Source: Oscillospiraceae bacterium (GTDB lineage: Bacteria > Bacillota > Clostridia > Oscillospirales > Oscillospiraceae). Taken from it: a stretch of DNA of 57,794 nt. Both the position numbers and the translations under genes were made by a program. The notes beneath the pieces were generated by a model. That model was not told the DNA's origin. It did not search any database and was given only the letters and a program-made list of their open reading frames with translations. The stretch is from the NCBI GenBank assembly GCA_020025655.1, contig JAHHRR010000007.1, forward strand, positions 1 through 57,794. Direction: 5' to 3'. Positions 33,769-42,631 of this stretch are shown here, piece after piece (position 1 is the stretch's first letter; each line of letters opens with the position of its first letter).

Positions 33769-35046
33769 TCAGCTGAGGAAGTCTCTGAGCTTCTTGGAGC
33801 GGCTGGGATGGCGCAGCTTACGCAGAGCCTTGGCCTCAATCTGGCGGATACGCTCACGAGTAACATTGAACTCTTTACCGACTTCCTCCAGAGTTCTGGT
33901 GCGGCCGTCTACTATGCCGAAACGCAGCTCAAGAACCTTTTTCTCTCTGGGGGCCAGAGTGTCCAGAACCTCTTCAAGCTGCTCACGCAGCAGAGAGAAG
34001 CTTGCGGCCTCGGAAGGCTCGGATGCATCCTCATCGGGAATGAAGTCACCAAGGTGTGAATCCTCTTCCTCACCGATAGGTGTTTCAAGGGAGACAGGCT
34101 CCTGTGCGATTTTCAGTATATCTCTGACCTTCTCAACAGGCATATCCATCTCTTCTGCGATTTCCTCTGCGGAGGGGTCGTGACCCAGCTCCTGCAGAAG
34201 CTGACGGGAGACACGGATGGTCTTGTTGATAGTTTCAACCATATGAACAGGAATACGAATGGTTCTTGCCTGATCGGCAATGGCACGGGTAATGGCCTGA
34301 CGAATCCACCATGTTGCATAGGTGGAGAACTTGTAGCCCTTTTCGTAATCGAACTTTTCAACAGCCTTTATAAGACCCAGATTACCCTCCTGAATAAGGT
34401 CAAGGAACAGCATTCCACGGCCTACATAGCGCTTTGCAATGGAAACAACCAGACGGAGGTTTGCTTCGGTCATGCGGCGCTTTGCCTCTTCGTCACCCTC
34501 AGCCATGCGCTTTGCAAGTGCCAGCTCCTCATCGGGAGAGAGCAGAGGAACCTTACCGATTTCCTTGAGGTACATACGCACAGGGTCATCGGTTGAGAAG
34601 GTGTCCATAAGTGCATCGGTGTTGTTGATTTCCTCTTCGGAAACTTCTTCTATTTTTGAAAGGTCGGATTCGGATATACCGTCATCGTCAATGGGGGGGA
34701 GAACGTCAGCAGAAGAAATGTCTATATCAATTCCGTTTGCCTCCAGAGACTCATAGAACTTGTCCATGACCTCCGGATCAATATTAAGCTCTTCGAGGCA
34801 TTCAAGATCCTTGGTAGAGAGCTTGCCTGCTTTTTTGCCCTTATCCAGCAGCTCCAGCAGACGCATCTCAGGAGTTTTGCCCTCCTGCTCTGCCTCTTTC
34901 TTTTTGGATGCAGCCTTTTTCTTTGTGCGAGGTGCGGAAGATTTCTTGGCGGGAGCTGCAGCGGCCTCTTTTTCGTCAGCCTGCTTTAAAAGCTCGTCTG
35001 CCATCCTCTTTAATTCCTCATTGGTAAACTTTTTATCTTCAGTCAT
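33769..35046 (-). CDS. rpoD: Primary sigma factor (sigma-70/SigA)
   Basis: This 425-residue protein directs RNA polymerase to housekeeping promoters. An N-terminal acidic/lysine-rich region (about 1-150) precedes region 1.2 (DPVRMYLKEIG near 154), regions 2.1-2.4 (FLDLIQEGNLGLIKAVEKFD; YATWWIRQAITRAIADQART), region 3 and region 4.2 (RERIRQIEAKALRKLRHPSR near the end). It directly abuts dnaG (dnaG stop 35047-35049, rpoD start 35046), the classic macromolecular-synthesis arrangement. The poly-Ala/Lys stretch KKAASKKKEAEQEG near 42-55 is low complexity. The start codon follows the dnaG stop with no gap, implying coupling. Confidence 0.98.
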   Translation of the reverse strand: MTEDKKFTNEELKRMADELLKQADEKEAAAAPAKKSSAPRTKKKAASKKKEAEQEGKTPEMRLLELLDKGKKAGKLSTKDLECLEELNIDPEVMDKFYESLEANGIDIDISSADVLPPIDDDGISESDLSKIEEVSEEEINNTDALMDTFSTDDPVRMYLKEIGKVPLLSPDEELALAKRMAEGDEEAKRRMTEANLRLVVSIAKRYVGRGMLFLDLIQEGNLGLIKAVEKFDYEKGYKFSTYATWWIRQAITRAIADQARTIRIPVHMVETINKTIRVSRQLLQELGHDPSAEEIAEEMDMPVEKVRDILKIAQEPVSLETPIGEEEDSHLGDFIPDEDASEPSEAASFSLLREQLEEVLDTLAPREKKVLELRFGIVDGRTRTLEEVGKEFNVTRERIRQIEAKALRKLRHPSRSKKLRDFLS

Positions 35047-36789
35047 TTACCCCTCAAACCCCTTTCTTTCTCTAAGCTTCTGCGCCATTTCGTTCAGATC
35101 GAAATCCTTGCGCTGAAGCTCTTTTTGTTCACGAATTTTATTTATGTAATCCCGGAGACATCTGCCGGCCTGTGATAATTCCTCAGGCTTATGGAGAATG
35201 TTCACCAGAAGAGACATCTCAGATGATGAAAGCTCATCGCTGAGCACAGCAGTGCTTATATTGCTGCCCTGCTTTATTTTTGCTCGAATTACGGAATATA
35301 TGTGTCCCAGAACAGGGGAAGAAAATTCCTCCGGTTCCGGAACCCGGTTTTCCTGCATAAGAGCGGGCTCTAAATACAAGAGCCTTATTACACCCTCTTC
35401 TGCAATGGCAGAATAAGGATTTTCATAACGAAGCTCCTTTTCCGCAGGCTGAAGCAGCTGCGAGGGACGGCTTTGCTCCTTTTCGTAGATGGTCTGCTTT
35501 GAACGCAGAAGCCTTTTCCTGCGACGCTCCACCTCTGCAATAACAACGTCATCTTTTAAAGACACTGACTGGGCAAGTTTTGAAGCATAGACCTGCCGTG
35601 CAAGAGGATCTGCAAACTGAGCCAGAAGATTTGTGGCTTCATTTAAAAAGTCCACCTTCTGTTCGTCCTGAGTCAGATCATACTTGTCTCTTACAGTCCT
35701 GAGACGATAATCAAGCTGATTTTCAGAACCCTCAAGAAGCTGCCGGAAGGAATCCGGCCCCTTGAGCTTAATATATTCGTCAGGGTCCTTGGCACCTTTA
35801 AGCCTCAGAACCTTAACCTTTACATCCAACTTTTCAAGAATGCCGATGGCACGCTTTGCAGCAGTCTGACCGGCACCGTCATTATCATAGGCGATAATAA
35901 CTTCATTTTTATAACGGGAAATAAGCCTCGCCTGCTCGGCGGTTAAAGATGTTCCTAGAGAGGCTACCGCAGAATCAAAACCTGCCTGATGCAGAGAAAC
36001 CACGTCAATATTTCCCTCAGAGAGAATTATATATCTGTCTTTCGACTTTTTAGCAAGATTCATGCCGAAAAGATTACGGCTTTTACTGAAAACAAGGGTT
36101 TCGGGGCTGTTCATGTATTTCGGCTCGCCGTCACCCAGAATTCTTCCCGAAAATCCGATTACATTTCCCCGAACATCTATAACAGGGAACATGAGACGGT
36201 TCCGGAAAACATCATAATAGCCGCCCTTTTGACCCTTGCGGAGCAAACCTGCGGTGTACATTTCCACATCGGAATAGCCCAGTGCCTTCATGGCATTTCT
36301 GAGACCGTCCCAGCTGTCAGGCGCAAAGCCCAGACCGAAATTGTTGGCAGATTTTCTGGATATCTGCCGCTTATACATATATTCCTGAGCAATGGCACCG
36401 CTGGGCAAGCGGAGCTGAGAGAGATAGTAACGGGCGGCGTCCTTGTTGAGCGCCAGCATCCGTGCTCTCTGTCTGCTTTCCCGGTCCTGATTTTCCTGCG
36501 GAACCTCCATTCCGGCACGCTTTGCCAGAAATTCAACCGCTTCGGGGAAGCTGAGGTTTTCAATCTCCATTATAAAGTTTATAACGCCGCCGCCTTTTCC
36601 GCAGCCGAAGCAGTGGTAAATCTGCTTATCCGGAGATACGGAAAAGGAAGGTGTTTTCTCGCTGTGGAAAGGACAGAGGCCGAAGAGATTCGAGCCGCTC
36701 TTTTTGGAGAGCCGTACATATGAGGAAACTACCTCTACTATGTCGTTTCTGTCCACCAGTTCATTTAAAAAGTTTTCGGGAAAAGCCAA
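35047..36789 (-). CDS. dnaG: DNA primase
   Basis: This 580-residue primase makes RNA primers at the fork. The zinc finger is CPFHSEKTPSFSV with CFGCGKGG (Cys39, His42, Cys60 and Cys63 approximately), followed by the Toprim domain with ILSEGNIDVVSLHQAGF (about 257-273) and YDNDGAGQTAAKRA (about 306-319). The start codon is TTG at 36789, with AGGAGG seven to eight bases upstream. The C-terminal helicase-binding region is present but diverged. It forms one unit with dgt upstream and rpoD downstream. Confidence 0.97.
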   Translation of the reverse strand: MAFPENFLNELVDRNDIVEVVSSYVRLSKKSGSNLFGLCPFHSEKTPSFSVSPDKQIYHCFGCGKGGGVINFIMEIENLSFPEAVEFLAKRAGMEVPQENQDRESRQRARMLALNKDAARYYLSQLRLPSGAIAQEYMYKRQISRKSANNFGLGFAPDSWDGLRNAMKALGYSDVEMYTAGLLRKGQKGGYYDVFRNRLMFPVIDVRGNVIGFSGRILGDGEPKYMNSPETLVFSKSRNLFGMNLAKKSKDRYIILSEGNIDVVSLHQAGFDSAVASLGTSLTAEQARLISRYKNEVIIAYDNDGAGQTAAKRAIGILEKLDVKVKVLRLKGAKDPDEYIKLKGPDSFRQLLEGSENQLDYRLRTVRDKYDLTQDEQKVDFLNEATNLLAQFADPLARQVYASKLAQSVSLKDDVVIAEVERRRKRLLRSKQTIYEKEQSRPSQLLQPAEKELRYENPYSAIAEEGVIRLLYLEPALMQENRVPEPEEFSSPVLGHIYSVIRAKIKQGSNISTAVLSDELSSSEMSLLVNILHKPEELSQAGRCLRDYINKIREQKELQRKDFDLNEMAQKLRERKGFEG

Positions 36790-36810
36790 AATCTCACCTC
36801 CTGTAAGTTT

Positions 36811-37815
36811 CTATTTAACAGTCCACGCAAAGGGAATGAAAAGCTCGTCGTACTTTTCCATTGCATACCCGTCAGTCATGCCGGAAATATAGTCAACAGC
36901 GGCACGCTCCCTGCCGGAATGTTCCACAACAGTACGGAAATCATCAGGCAGAGCCTCAGGGTGTGAAACGTAATATTCATAGAGCCTGTATAATATGCCC
37001 TCTACCTTCCGCTCCTCACCTTTTGCAATGGGGTTTTTGTATATATCTGAGTACATAAAAGCATGGAAAAAATCAAAAGTCTCTTTCATCTCAGGAGACA
37101 TTCTGATTTCTCCGTCCTGAGAGTTTAAAATAAGGTCGGTCAGGATAGAATTTATTCTGGCGGAGTTGGTTTCTCCGCAGCCGGAACGGATTTTCTCAGG
37201 TACATCCTTTTCCGTCAGAAGTCCGGCTCTGATTGAATCATCCAGATCGTGATTTATATAGGCAATACGGTCACAGAACCTTACGGTTGTTGCCTCCAGA
37301 GTATCATCAGGCGCACCATAGGTGTGGTGGAGAATTCCCATCCTTGTTTCGTAACAGAGGTTCAGCCCCCTGCCGCCTTTTTCCAGAATATCCACAACCC
37401 GCAGACTCTGCTCATAGTGCTTGAAGCCGAAAGGAAAAATCTTGTTGAGCGCCCTTTCACCTGCGTGACCGAAGGGTGTGTGACCCAGATCATGACCGAG
37501 GGCAATGGCTTCGGCTAAATCTTCATTGAGCTTCAGCGCCCTTGCCACTGTACGGGAAAGCCTGTTAACCTCTAAGGTATGGGTAAGCCTTGTGCGGTAG
37601 TGGTCGCCTTCGGGCTGAAGAAACACCTGAGTTTTGTGCTTTAAGCGGCGGAAAGCTTTACAGTGGGTTATCCTGTCAATGTCACGCTGAAAACAGGTCC
37701 GGATATCACATTCAGGCTCATTGCGCAGCCTGCCTGCGGACTCTTCGGATAAAACTCCGTAAGGCCCGATAAGCACCCTTTCTGCTTTTTCCCGCTGGAT
37801 TCTGGGACAGAACAT
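36811..37815 (-). CDS. dgt: dGTP triphosphohydrolase-like HD protein
   Basis: This 334-residue HD-domain protein resembles the deoxyguanosinetriphosphate triphosphohydrolase-like family, which splits dNTPs into nucleoside and triphosphate. The metal-binding residues lie in RTRLTHTLEV (about 75-84), ALGHDLGHTPFGHAGE (about 105-120) and the later YINHDLDD (about 190-197). AAGGAGC precedes the ATG. Only 21 bases separate it from dnaG, and dgt-dnaG-rpoD order is common in Clostridia, linking nucleotide pools with replication. Confidence 0.93.
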   Translation of the reverse strand: MFCPRIQREKAERVLIGPYGVLSEESAGRLRNEPECDIRTCFQRDIDRITHCKAFRRLKHKTQVFLQPEGDHYRTRLTHTLEVNRLSRTVARALKLNEDLAEAIALGHDLGHTPFGHAGERALNKIFPFGFKHYEQSLRVVDILEKGGRGLNLCYETRMGILHHTYGAPDDTLEATTVRFCDRIAYINHDLDDSIRAGLLTEKDVPEKIRSGCGETNSARINSILTDLILNSQDGEIRMSPEMKETFDFFHAFMYSDIYKNPIAKGEERKVEGILYRLYEYYVSHPEALPDDFRTVVEHSGRERAAVDYISGMTDGYAMEKYDELFIPFAWTVK

Positions 37816-37924
37816 AAAACACAGCTCCTTCCCTAAATTTGTGGCATCATAATACTCTTCATACTAAAGATACGACGTATAAATCAATTTCCCTTTATTT
37901 TTTTGAAGAAATTTAAAAATATTG

Positions 37925-37963
37925 CGAAAAAATCAGCCGGCGTTCCTGCCGACTGATTTTTTT
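37925..37963 (-). terminator. Terminator of hflX-yigZ
   Basis: On the minus strand AATCAGTCGGC and GCCGGCTGATT pair with one mismatch around AGGAAC, and are followed by TTTTTCGC. T runs on both sides make it potentially bidirectional. Confidence 0.85.
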
Positions 37964-38588
37964 ACTTAATGGCAACGGCTCTGAAAGCCTCGCCTGTCTT
38001 TTTAAGGCATATACTGCCGCTAGAAATATCAAAAATACGCTCGGAGAAGGGCTGAAACTTTTCCTCAGGTACAAGCAGCTTAATAGTTACATCTGCACCG
38101 TAAACCATGTCGGAAATAATGCCGTCGTAAGCGGCAGCCTCCAGCTTAAAGCGTTCAAGAGAGGCATAGGAACAGGGAAGCTCGGTTTCTGTCCATGTGC
38201 GGACTACGGATATACCGGCAGCATCAAGGGCATCCTTTGCGCTTTTTGTATATGCCCGAAGCAGTCCCCCTGCACCCAGCAGAATTCCGCCGAAATATCG
38301 GGTGACGACGCAGACAAAGTTATTTATACCCTCTCTGCGGAAAACCTCCAGCATCGGAATACCTGCCGTACCCTGCGGCTCGCCGTCATCGGAGTAACGC
38401 TCCGGCCCGTCTTTAATTATGTAGCACCAGCAGTTATGCCGTGCATCATAATATTTCTTCTTCATCTCGGCAATAAATTCTCTGGCTTCTTCCTCGCTTT
38501 CGACCGGCCTTATATGGCCAAGAAAACGGGAACGCTTTTCAGTGAACTCTGCCTCGCCTGCGCCTGAGGGAATGAGATATTCGTTCAA
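37962..38588 (-). CDS. YigZ/IMPACT-family (UPF0029) protein
   Basis: This 208-residue protein carries the IMPACT fold in its first 125 residues (FTEKRSRFLGHIRPV; ARHNCWCYII; SDDGEPQGTAGIPML; FGGILLGAGGLLRAYTKSA) and a C-terminal UPF0029-type domain. In yeast and mammals the family modulates translation stress signalling; in bacteria the role is unclear. It starts with TTG at 38588, sharing the TTGA overlap with the hflX stop. The TTG choice is supported by two purine-rich sites just upstream. Confidence 0.9.
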   Translation of the reverse strand: MNEYLIPSGAGEAEFTEKRSRFLGHIRPVESEEEAREFIAEMKKKYYDARHNCWCYIIKDGPERYSDDGEPQGTAGIPMLEVFRREGINNFVCVVTRYFGGILLGAGGLLRAYTKSAKDALDAAGISVVRTWTETELPCSYASLERFKLEAAAYDGIISDMVYGADVTIKLLVPEEKFQPFSERIFDISSGSICLKKTGEAFRAVAIK

Positions 38589-39823
38589 TCCTCCCAGTCC
38601 TCCTTTTCCTCCTTATAGCCGGGGATATAGGCTTTTATTCTGCCGAAAAGTTCAGGCTTTACTATGCACTCAATCTCAACACCGGAGTCTGTATATTCCG
38701 TAGAAAGTACAGCGGCCTCACGGTTCAGAATATCAACAAGTCCTGCCGCAGAATATGGCAGTACAAGCTTTACCTGACGATTTCCTTTGTCGAGCAGCTG
38801 AGAAAGCTTCTCAATAAGGACATCTGTGCCCTCACCGCTTTTGGCGGAGATACACACCACATCATCACCGTGAGGAAGAACGCCTGAATAGCGGTCACAC
38901 TTGTTGTATACCCGCAGAACAGGAGTATTGTCCTCTTTAAGCTGGCTGATAAGCTCATCCGTTATTCTTGCCTGCTCACGCCACTCGGGATTGGAGAGGT
39001 CTATAACATGGATAAGCACATCTGCATAGCGAAGCTCCTCAAGAGTTGCCTTAAAGGCCTCAATAAGATGATGGGGCAGCTTTCTTATAAATCCGACGGT
39101 GTCGGACATTAAAACCTCCAGGGTTTCATCTATACGCAGACGGCGGGTGGTAGTATCCAGAGTATCGAAGAGACGGTTGTTGGCGGGAATATCAGAACCC
39201 GTCAGGCAGTTTAAAAGAGTAGACTTTCCTGCATTGGTATAGCCCACAAGAGCAACTACCGGCATGGCGTTTTTCTCTCTCTGACGGCGCTGGGTGGTTC
39301 TGATTTTGCGGACCTGTGCAAGCTCTTCTTCAAGCTTCTGAATCTTACGGCGTATATGTCTGCGGTCGGTTTCAAGCTGAGTTTCACCGGGACCTCTGGT
39401 TCCGATAGGCGAAGGGCCGCCGGAGGCAGTCTGGCGCACCAGATGACTCCACATACCTGTAAGTCTCGGCAGCAGATATTTATACTGTGCAAGCTCTACC
39501 TGAAGCTGACCTTCTCTGGTTCTGGCTCTCTGGGCGAAAATGTCCAGAATAAGTCCGGAGCGGTCAAGAACATTCTTGCCGGTTTCTTCGGTCAGAACTC
39601 TCATCTGGGTAGGTGACAGCTCGTTATCAAATACAATTAAGGTACAGTCGTTTGCCTCGGCAAGTTCTTTTATCTCCTGCACCTTGCCCTCGCCCACAAA
39701 GCTGCCCGGATCGGGAGTGGGACGGTTCTGCATCACAAATCCCATTACCTCGCCGCCCGCAGTTTCTACAAGGGCTTTAAGCTCCTCCATGGAAACATCA
39801 TTGGAGCGCTCGCGCTCGTCCAT
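38585..39823 (-). CDS. hflX: GTPase HflX (start codon uncertain)
   Basis: The ATG at 39823 gives 412 residues of HflX, a ribosome-splitting GTPase. The G1 motif GYTNAGKST is near 203-211, VGFIRKLPHHLI near 256, NKCD near 321, and the N-terminal subdomain has GSFVGEGKVQEI and LDRSGLILDIFAQRA. There is no ribosome binding site before this ATG, and the 22 codons upstream stay open and look like HflX (ERVILAGLSAAS), ending at a TGA. No ATG, GTG or TTG lies in that stretch; an ATA at 39881-39883 has AAAGGA ten bases upstream. The true start may be non-canonical or the N-terminus may be damaged. Confidence 0.9.
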   Translation of the reverse strand: MDERERSNDVSMEELKALVETAGGEVMGFVMQNRPTPDPGSFVGEGKVQEIKELAEANDCTLIVFDNELSPTQMRVLTEETGKNVLDRSGLILDIFAQRARTREGQLQVELAQYKYLLPRLTGMWSHLVRQTASGGPSPIGTRGPGETQLETDRRHIRRKIQKLEEELAQVRKIRTTQRRQREKNAMPVVALVGYTNAGKSTLLNCLTGSDIPANNRLFDTLDTTTRRLRIDETLEVLMSDTVGFIRKLPHHLIEAFKATLEELRYADVLIHVIDLSNPEWREQARITDELISQLKEDNTPVLRVYNKCDRYSGVLPHGDDVVCISAKSGEGTDVLIEKLSQLLDKGNRQVKLVLPYSAAGLVDILNREAAVLSTEYTDSGVEIECIVKPELFGRIKAYIPGYKEEKEDWED

Positions 39824-39954
39824 ACTGGCGGCGCTGAGACCGGCTAAAATTACCCGTTCTCTCTGCTGTTCAGTGTTTTCTATATTAAATCATTCCTTTG
39901 CCTGTAAATCTAAAAAATTATAACCCAGAATCCCGATTTTGACAACAAATTTTC

Positions 39955-39995
39955 CGTTAAAAACGGCAGAGAGGGCGCTTTGACCCTCTTTGCCG
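39955..39995 (-). terminator. Terminator of the YmxH-like gene
   Basis: CGGCAGAGAGGG (39964-39975) and CCCTCTTTGCCG (39984-39995) pair with one mismatch; on the minus strand TTTTTAACGG follows. Confidence 0.85.
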
Positions 39996-40005
39996 CAGCT
40001 TTTCC

Positions 40006-40284
40006 CTAAAACCAGGAAGATTTTTGACGCTTGCGCCGCTGCAAGGTCTCTTTGTGCTCCACAAGGATAATGTCTGAACCGATTTTTACGATTGCACTCC
40101 AGGGAATAACATAGTCATCCTCCCGCCCCAGAATCCCGAAAAATTTGGCCCGTCCCGGAGTTATAAGAGACAGTATCTGACCGGAGGAATCGTCAAATTC
40201 CCCGTCGCAGACATAGCCCAGACGAAAACCGGAATGTACATCAATGACCTCCTTATAGCGGAGAGATGAAAAACAGCTTATCAT
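40006..40284 (-). CDS. YlmC/YmxH-family sporulation protein (PRC-barrel)
   Basis: The start is the ATG at 40284 (92 residues) behind GAGGGG; a longer reading from 40302 begins in the ribosome site. The protein is a small PRC-barrel-like domain with SSLRYKEVIDVHSGFRLGYV, PWSAIVKIGSDIILVE and a basic tail (RRKRQKSSWF). The YlmC/YmxH group is found in endospore formers and is tied to sporulation, with unknown mechanism. It follows the ParB-like gene by 39 bases and ends in a terminator, so the two form an operon. Confidence 0.87.
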   Translation of the reverse strand: MISCFSSLRYKEVIDVHSGFRLGYVCDGEFDDSSGQILSLITPGRAKFFGILGREDDYVIPWSAIVKIGSDIILVEHKETLQRRKRQKSSWF

Positions 40285-40323
40285 AATACCACCCCTCAAC
40301 ATTCTATGGCATAAAAGCCAGAC

Positions 40324-41139
40324 TTATGAGGTCTTTTTGGCTTTCGGAATGGAGATTGTAACTATAAGCGAGTTCTCGGTTTCCTGCTTCTTGACTCCTG
40401 CATCAATGCCGCCCTGCTTCATAAGGTCTATACTGTGGGAAAGTGAATTTAAAAATACCCGAACGTCCTTCAAAATAAAGCTGCGCTTTTTCTCCGGCTT
40501 TTCCTCTGCCGGCTTTAAAAGTGCGTCTATGTAGCTGTCGGTTGCAGAGACTGTCAGCTCATGCTCTATTATATAACCCAGAGCCTTGCGCTGACTGTCG
40601 GCATCGGGGAGCCGCAGAAGCGCTCTGCCGTGCCGCTCGGAAAGAGAATGTTCCCTGAGAGAATTTAAAATGTCCTCAGGCAGCCTCAAAAGCCGCAGCT
40701 TGTTTGCAACTGCCGACTGGGATTTTCCGATTTTCTTTGCAGCCTCCTCCTGACTCATGCCGAACATTCGGATAAGCCTGTTTATACCGAGAGCCTCCTC
40801 TATAAAATCCAGATCCTTCCGCTGCAGATTTTCTACAAGCGCAATCAGCCCTGCATCCTCCATGTTCACATCTATCATTATGCAGGGAACTTCCCGTATA
40901 CCCGCAAGCTTTGCCGCTCTTAAACGGCGCTCGCCTGCCACAAGCTCATAATTTCCCGCCCGCAGTCTTACGGTCAGGGGATTTAAAATACCATAGGTTT
41001 TAATACTTTCGCTCAGGGCCAGAAGGTCCTCATCTTCAAAAATCTTTCTGGGCTGGACAGGGTTAGGGGATATTTCATCAAGGCGGAGATAGATTATTCC
41101 GCCCCGCTTTAAGTTGGGTTTCTGACGTAACGTCTGCAT
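40324..41139 (-). CDS. ParB/Noc-like partition protein
   Basis: This 271-residue protein has the ParB N-terminal CTP-binding domain (LDEISPNPVQPRK near 20-32; GERRLRAAKLAG near 69-80; ENLQRKDLDFIEEA near 103-116) and a central helix-turn-helix (GMSQEEAAKKIGKSQSAVANKLRLL near 126-150). The gene has no parA neighbour here, as in the Noc branch, where the protein binds chromosomal sites and guides septum placement; chromosomal Spo0J is the alternative. AAGGAGG lies before the ATG inside a small dyad (TAGTA/TACTA at about 41153-41169). Confidence 0.88.
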   Translation of the reverse strand: MQTLRQKPNLKRGGIIYLRLDEISPNPVQPRKIFEDEDLLALSESIKTYGILNPLTVRLRAGNYELVAGERRLRAAKLAGIREVPCIMIDVNMEDAGLIALVENLQRKDLDFIEEALGINRLIRMFGMSQEEAAKKIGKSQSAVANKLRLLRLPEDILNSLREHSLSERHGRALLRLPDADSQRKALGYIIEHELTVSATDSYIDALLKPAEEKPEKKRSFILKDVRVFLNSLSHSIDLMKQGGIDAGVKKQETENSLIVTISIPKAKKTS

Positions 41140-41220
41140 GGCTGAGCCTCCTTAGTATTCATGGTACTAGGAGCATACACCGAAGCAGACGAAAAACAGG
41201 GCGAATAGGCTAGGGGATAT

Positions 41221-41247
41221 AAAAAAGCCTGCAAAATTGCAGGCTTT
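41221..41247 (-). terminator. Terminator of the symporter gene
   Basis: On the minus strand AAAGCCTGCAA and TTGCAGGCTTT flank a very short loop, followed by TTTATA, 5 bases after the symporter stop codon. Confidence 0.9.
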
Positions 41248-41251
41248 GAAC

Positions 41252-42487
41252 TTATTTGCGGAGCTGCTTCTGGAGCCAGTCTTTGCCGTCTGCAAAACGG
41301 GATACAACAAAGGATGAAACATAGTCTCCGGCAGCATTCACCATGGTGGCGGGAGGGTCTATAAGATTTCCGAGGGCGATAGCCATGGGGTAGGCAATTG
41401 CCAGCTGATCGGGGAAGAAAATGGTGCAAAGCACCAGTTCTCCGGTTCCGCCCCCTCCGGGAATTCCGGACATGGCAACGGATGACAGCACAGCAACTAT
41501 AATTGCGAGAATTGCACGGCCGCCGGTAAAATCAAGACCGAACAGACCGAAAAGAAAAGCTACCTTCAGAATAGCGCTCATGCCGGAACCATCCATATTC
41601 ATGGTTGCACCCAGAGGCATGACAATTTCTGCAACCTCCTTTGATACACCGCTGTCCTCAGCAGCTTCTATGTTGGTGGGAATGGTGGCAACAGACGAGC
41701 AGGTGCCGAAGGAAACTGCGGCAGGCTTAAACAGATGCCTGAACATTACCTTTGCAGCTCCCTTGCCGCCGCCGAAACGGGCATAAACAGGGGAGGATAT
41801 GAACATATAAAGAAAGGCCATTATATAATAGAGAACCAGAGTTTTGCCGTAATCGCCTATAAGCTCAGGACCGTAGGTGGCGACCAGATATGCAAAGAAT
41901 CCGAAAAATCCCACAGGCGCATAATAGGTAACTATCTTTACAGTTTTCATTATGCAGTTTGTAAGGTCTGAGAGAAGCTTGGCGGTTGCGGTTTCTCTTC
42001 CGCCTGCCATCTGAACGCCGAAGCCGAAAATTACTGCGGCTATGATAAGGGGCAGAATTGCTCTGCGGCTCCAGAGTGCAGAAAAGTCAGGCACGGTGAA
42101 AAAGTTCACTATAAGCTCGGATGCACTTAAACCTGCGTCAATCTCACCGGCTTCAATGTGGATTCCGCTGGTATTGAGAGGGATTAAACGCAGTACAAGA
42201 TACATAAGCACAGAGGCAATGGCAGTTGTACACATAAAGGTCAGAATGGTTGTTCCCATAAGCTTTCCTGCACGCTTGGGACTTCCCATATTTGCGATAG
42301 CAGAGGCTATTGAGCAAAATACCATGGGAACAACGATGCAGAACATCATGTTTACAAAAACTGTTCCCAGCGGTTCCAGAACCTTAGCCTCCGGCCAGAG
42401 CCAGCCTGTTATACAGCCGGCGGTTATACCTGCCAGCATGGAGATTATAAACCAGTTGTTCTTCCAAAAACTACCTTTTTTAGCCAT
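41252..42487 (-). CDS. Dicarboxylate/amino acid:cation symporter (DAACS family)
   Basis: The ATG at 42487 has AAAAGGAG seven bases upstream and gives 411 residues; an in-frame ATG at 42505 lacks one. The GltPh fold is recognisable: EPLGTVFVNMMFCIVVPMVFCSI (about 36-58), the serine-rich hairpin GTCSSVATIPTN (about 272-283), GATMNMDGSG (about 302-311) and IPGGGGTGELVLC (about 346-358). It imports glutamate, aspartate, succinate or serine with sodium or protons. It is divergent from an AraC regulator, with repeated TTGCAA sites beside its -10 element. Confidence 0.92.
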   Translation of the reverse strand: MAKKGSFWKNNWFIISMLAGITAGCITGWLWPEAKVLEPLGTVFVNMMFCIVVPMVFCSIASAIANMGSPKRAGKLMGTTILTFMCTTAIASVLMYLVLRLIPLNTSGIHIEAGEIDAGLSASELIVNFFTVPDFSALWSRRAILPLIIAAVIFGFGVQMAGGRETATAKLLSDLTNCIMKTVKIVTYYAPVGFFGFFAYLVATYGPELIGDYGKTLVLYYIMAFLYMFISSPVYARFGGGKGAAKVMFRHLFKPAAVSFGTCSSVATIPTNIEAAEDSGVSKEVAEIVMPLGATMNMDGSGMSAILKVAFLFGLFGLDFTGGRAILAIIVAVLSSVAMSGIPGGGGTGELVLCTIFFPDQLAIAYPMAIALGNLIDPPATMVNAAGDYVSSFVVSRFADGKDWLQKQLRK

Positions 42488-42534
42488 ATTTGTACTCCTT
42501 TTCACGGATTTTGCCGATTTGTTTTTACTATTCT

Positions 42535-42589
42535 ATTATATTGCAATGATTTGCAAAGTAAATTGCTATATATGCTTGAAAACTTGCAA
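42535..42589. promoter_or_regulatory. TTGCAA repeats between symporter and AraC regulator
   Basis: The minus-strand TATAAT at 42535-42540 serves the symporter but has no recognisable -35. Immediately upstream of it are TTGCAA at 42541-42546 and 42551-42556, ten bases apart, and a third at 42584-42589 inside the AraC promoter spacer. This layout would suit an activator of the symporter that also represses its own gene. Confidence 0.55.
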
Positions 42590-42604
42590 ATGATGCGCTA
42601 TACT
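42576..42604 (+). promoter_or_regulatory. Promoter of the AraC-family regulator
   Basis: TTGAAA (42576-42581), 17 bases, TATACT (42599-42604), 27 bases before the start codon. Confidence 0.7.
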
Positions 42605-42631
42605 CAAAACAGAGAAGGAGGAACACCGCAA

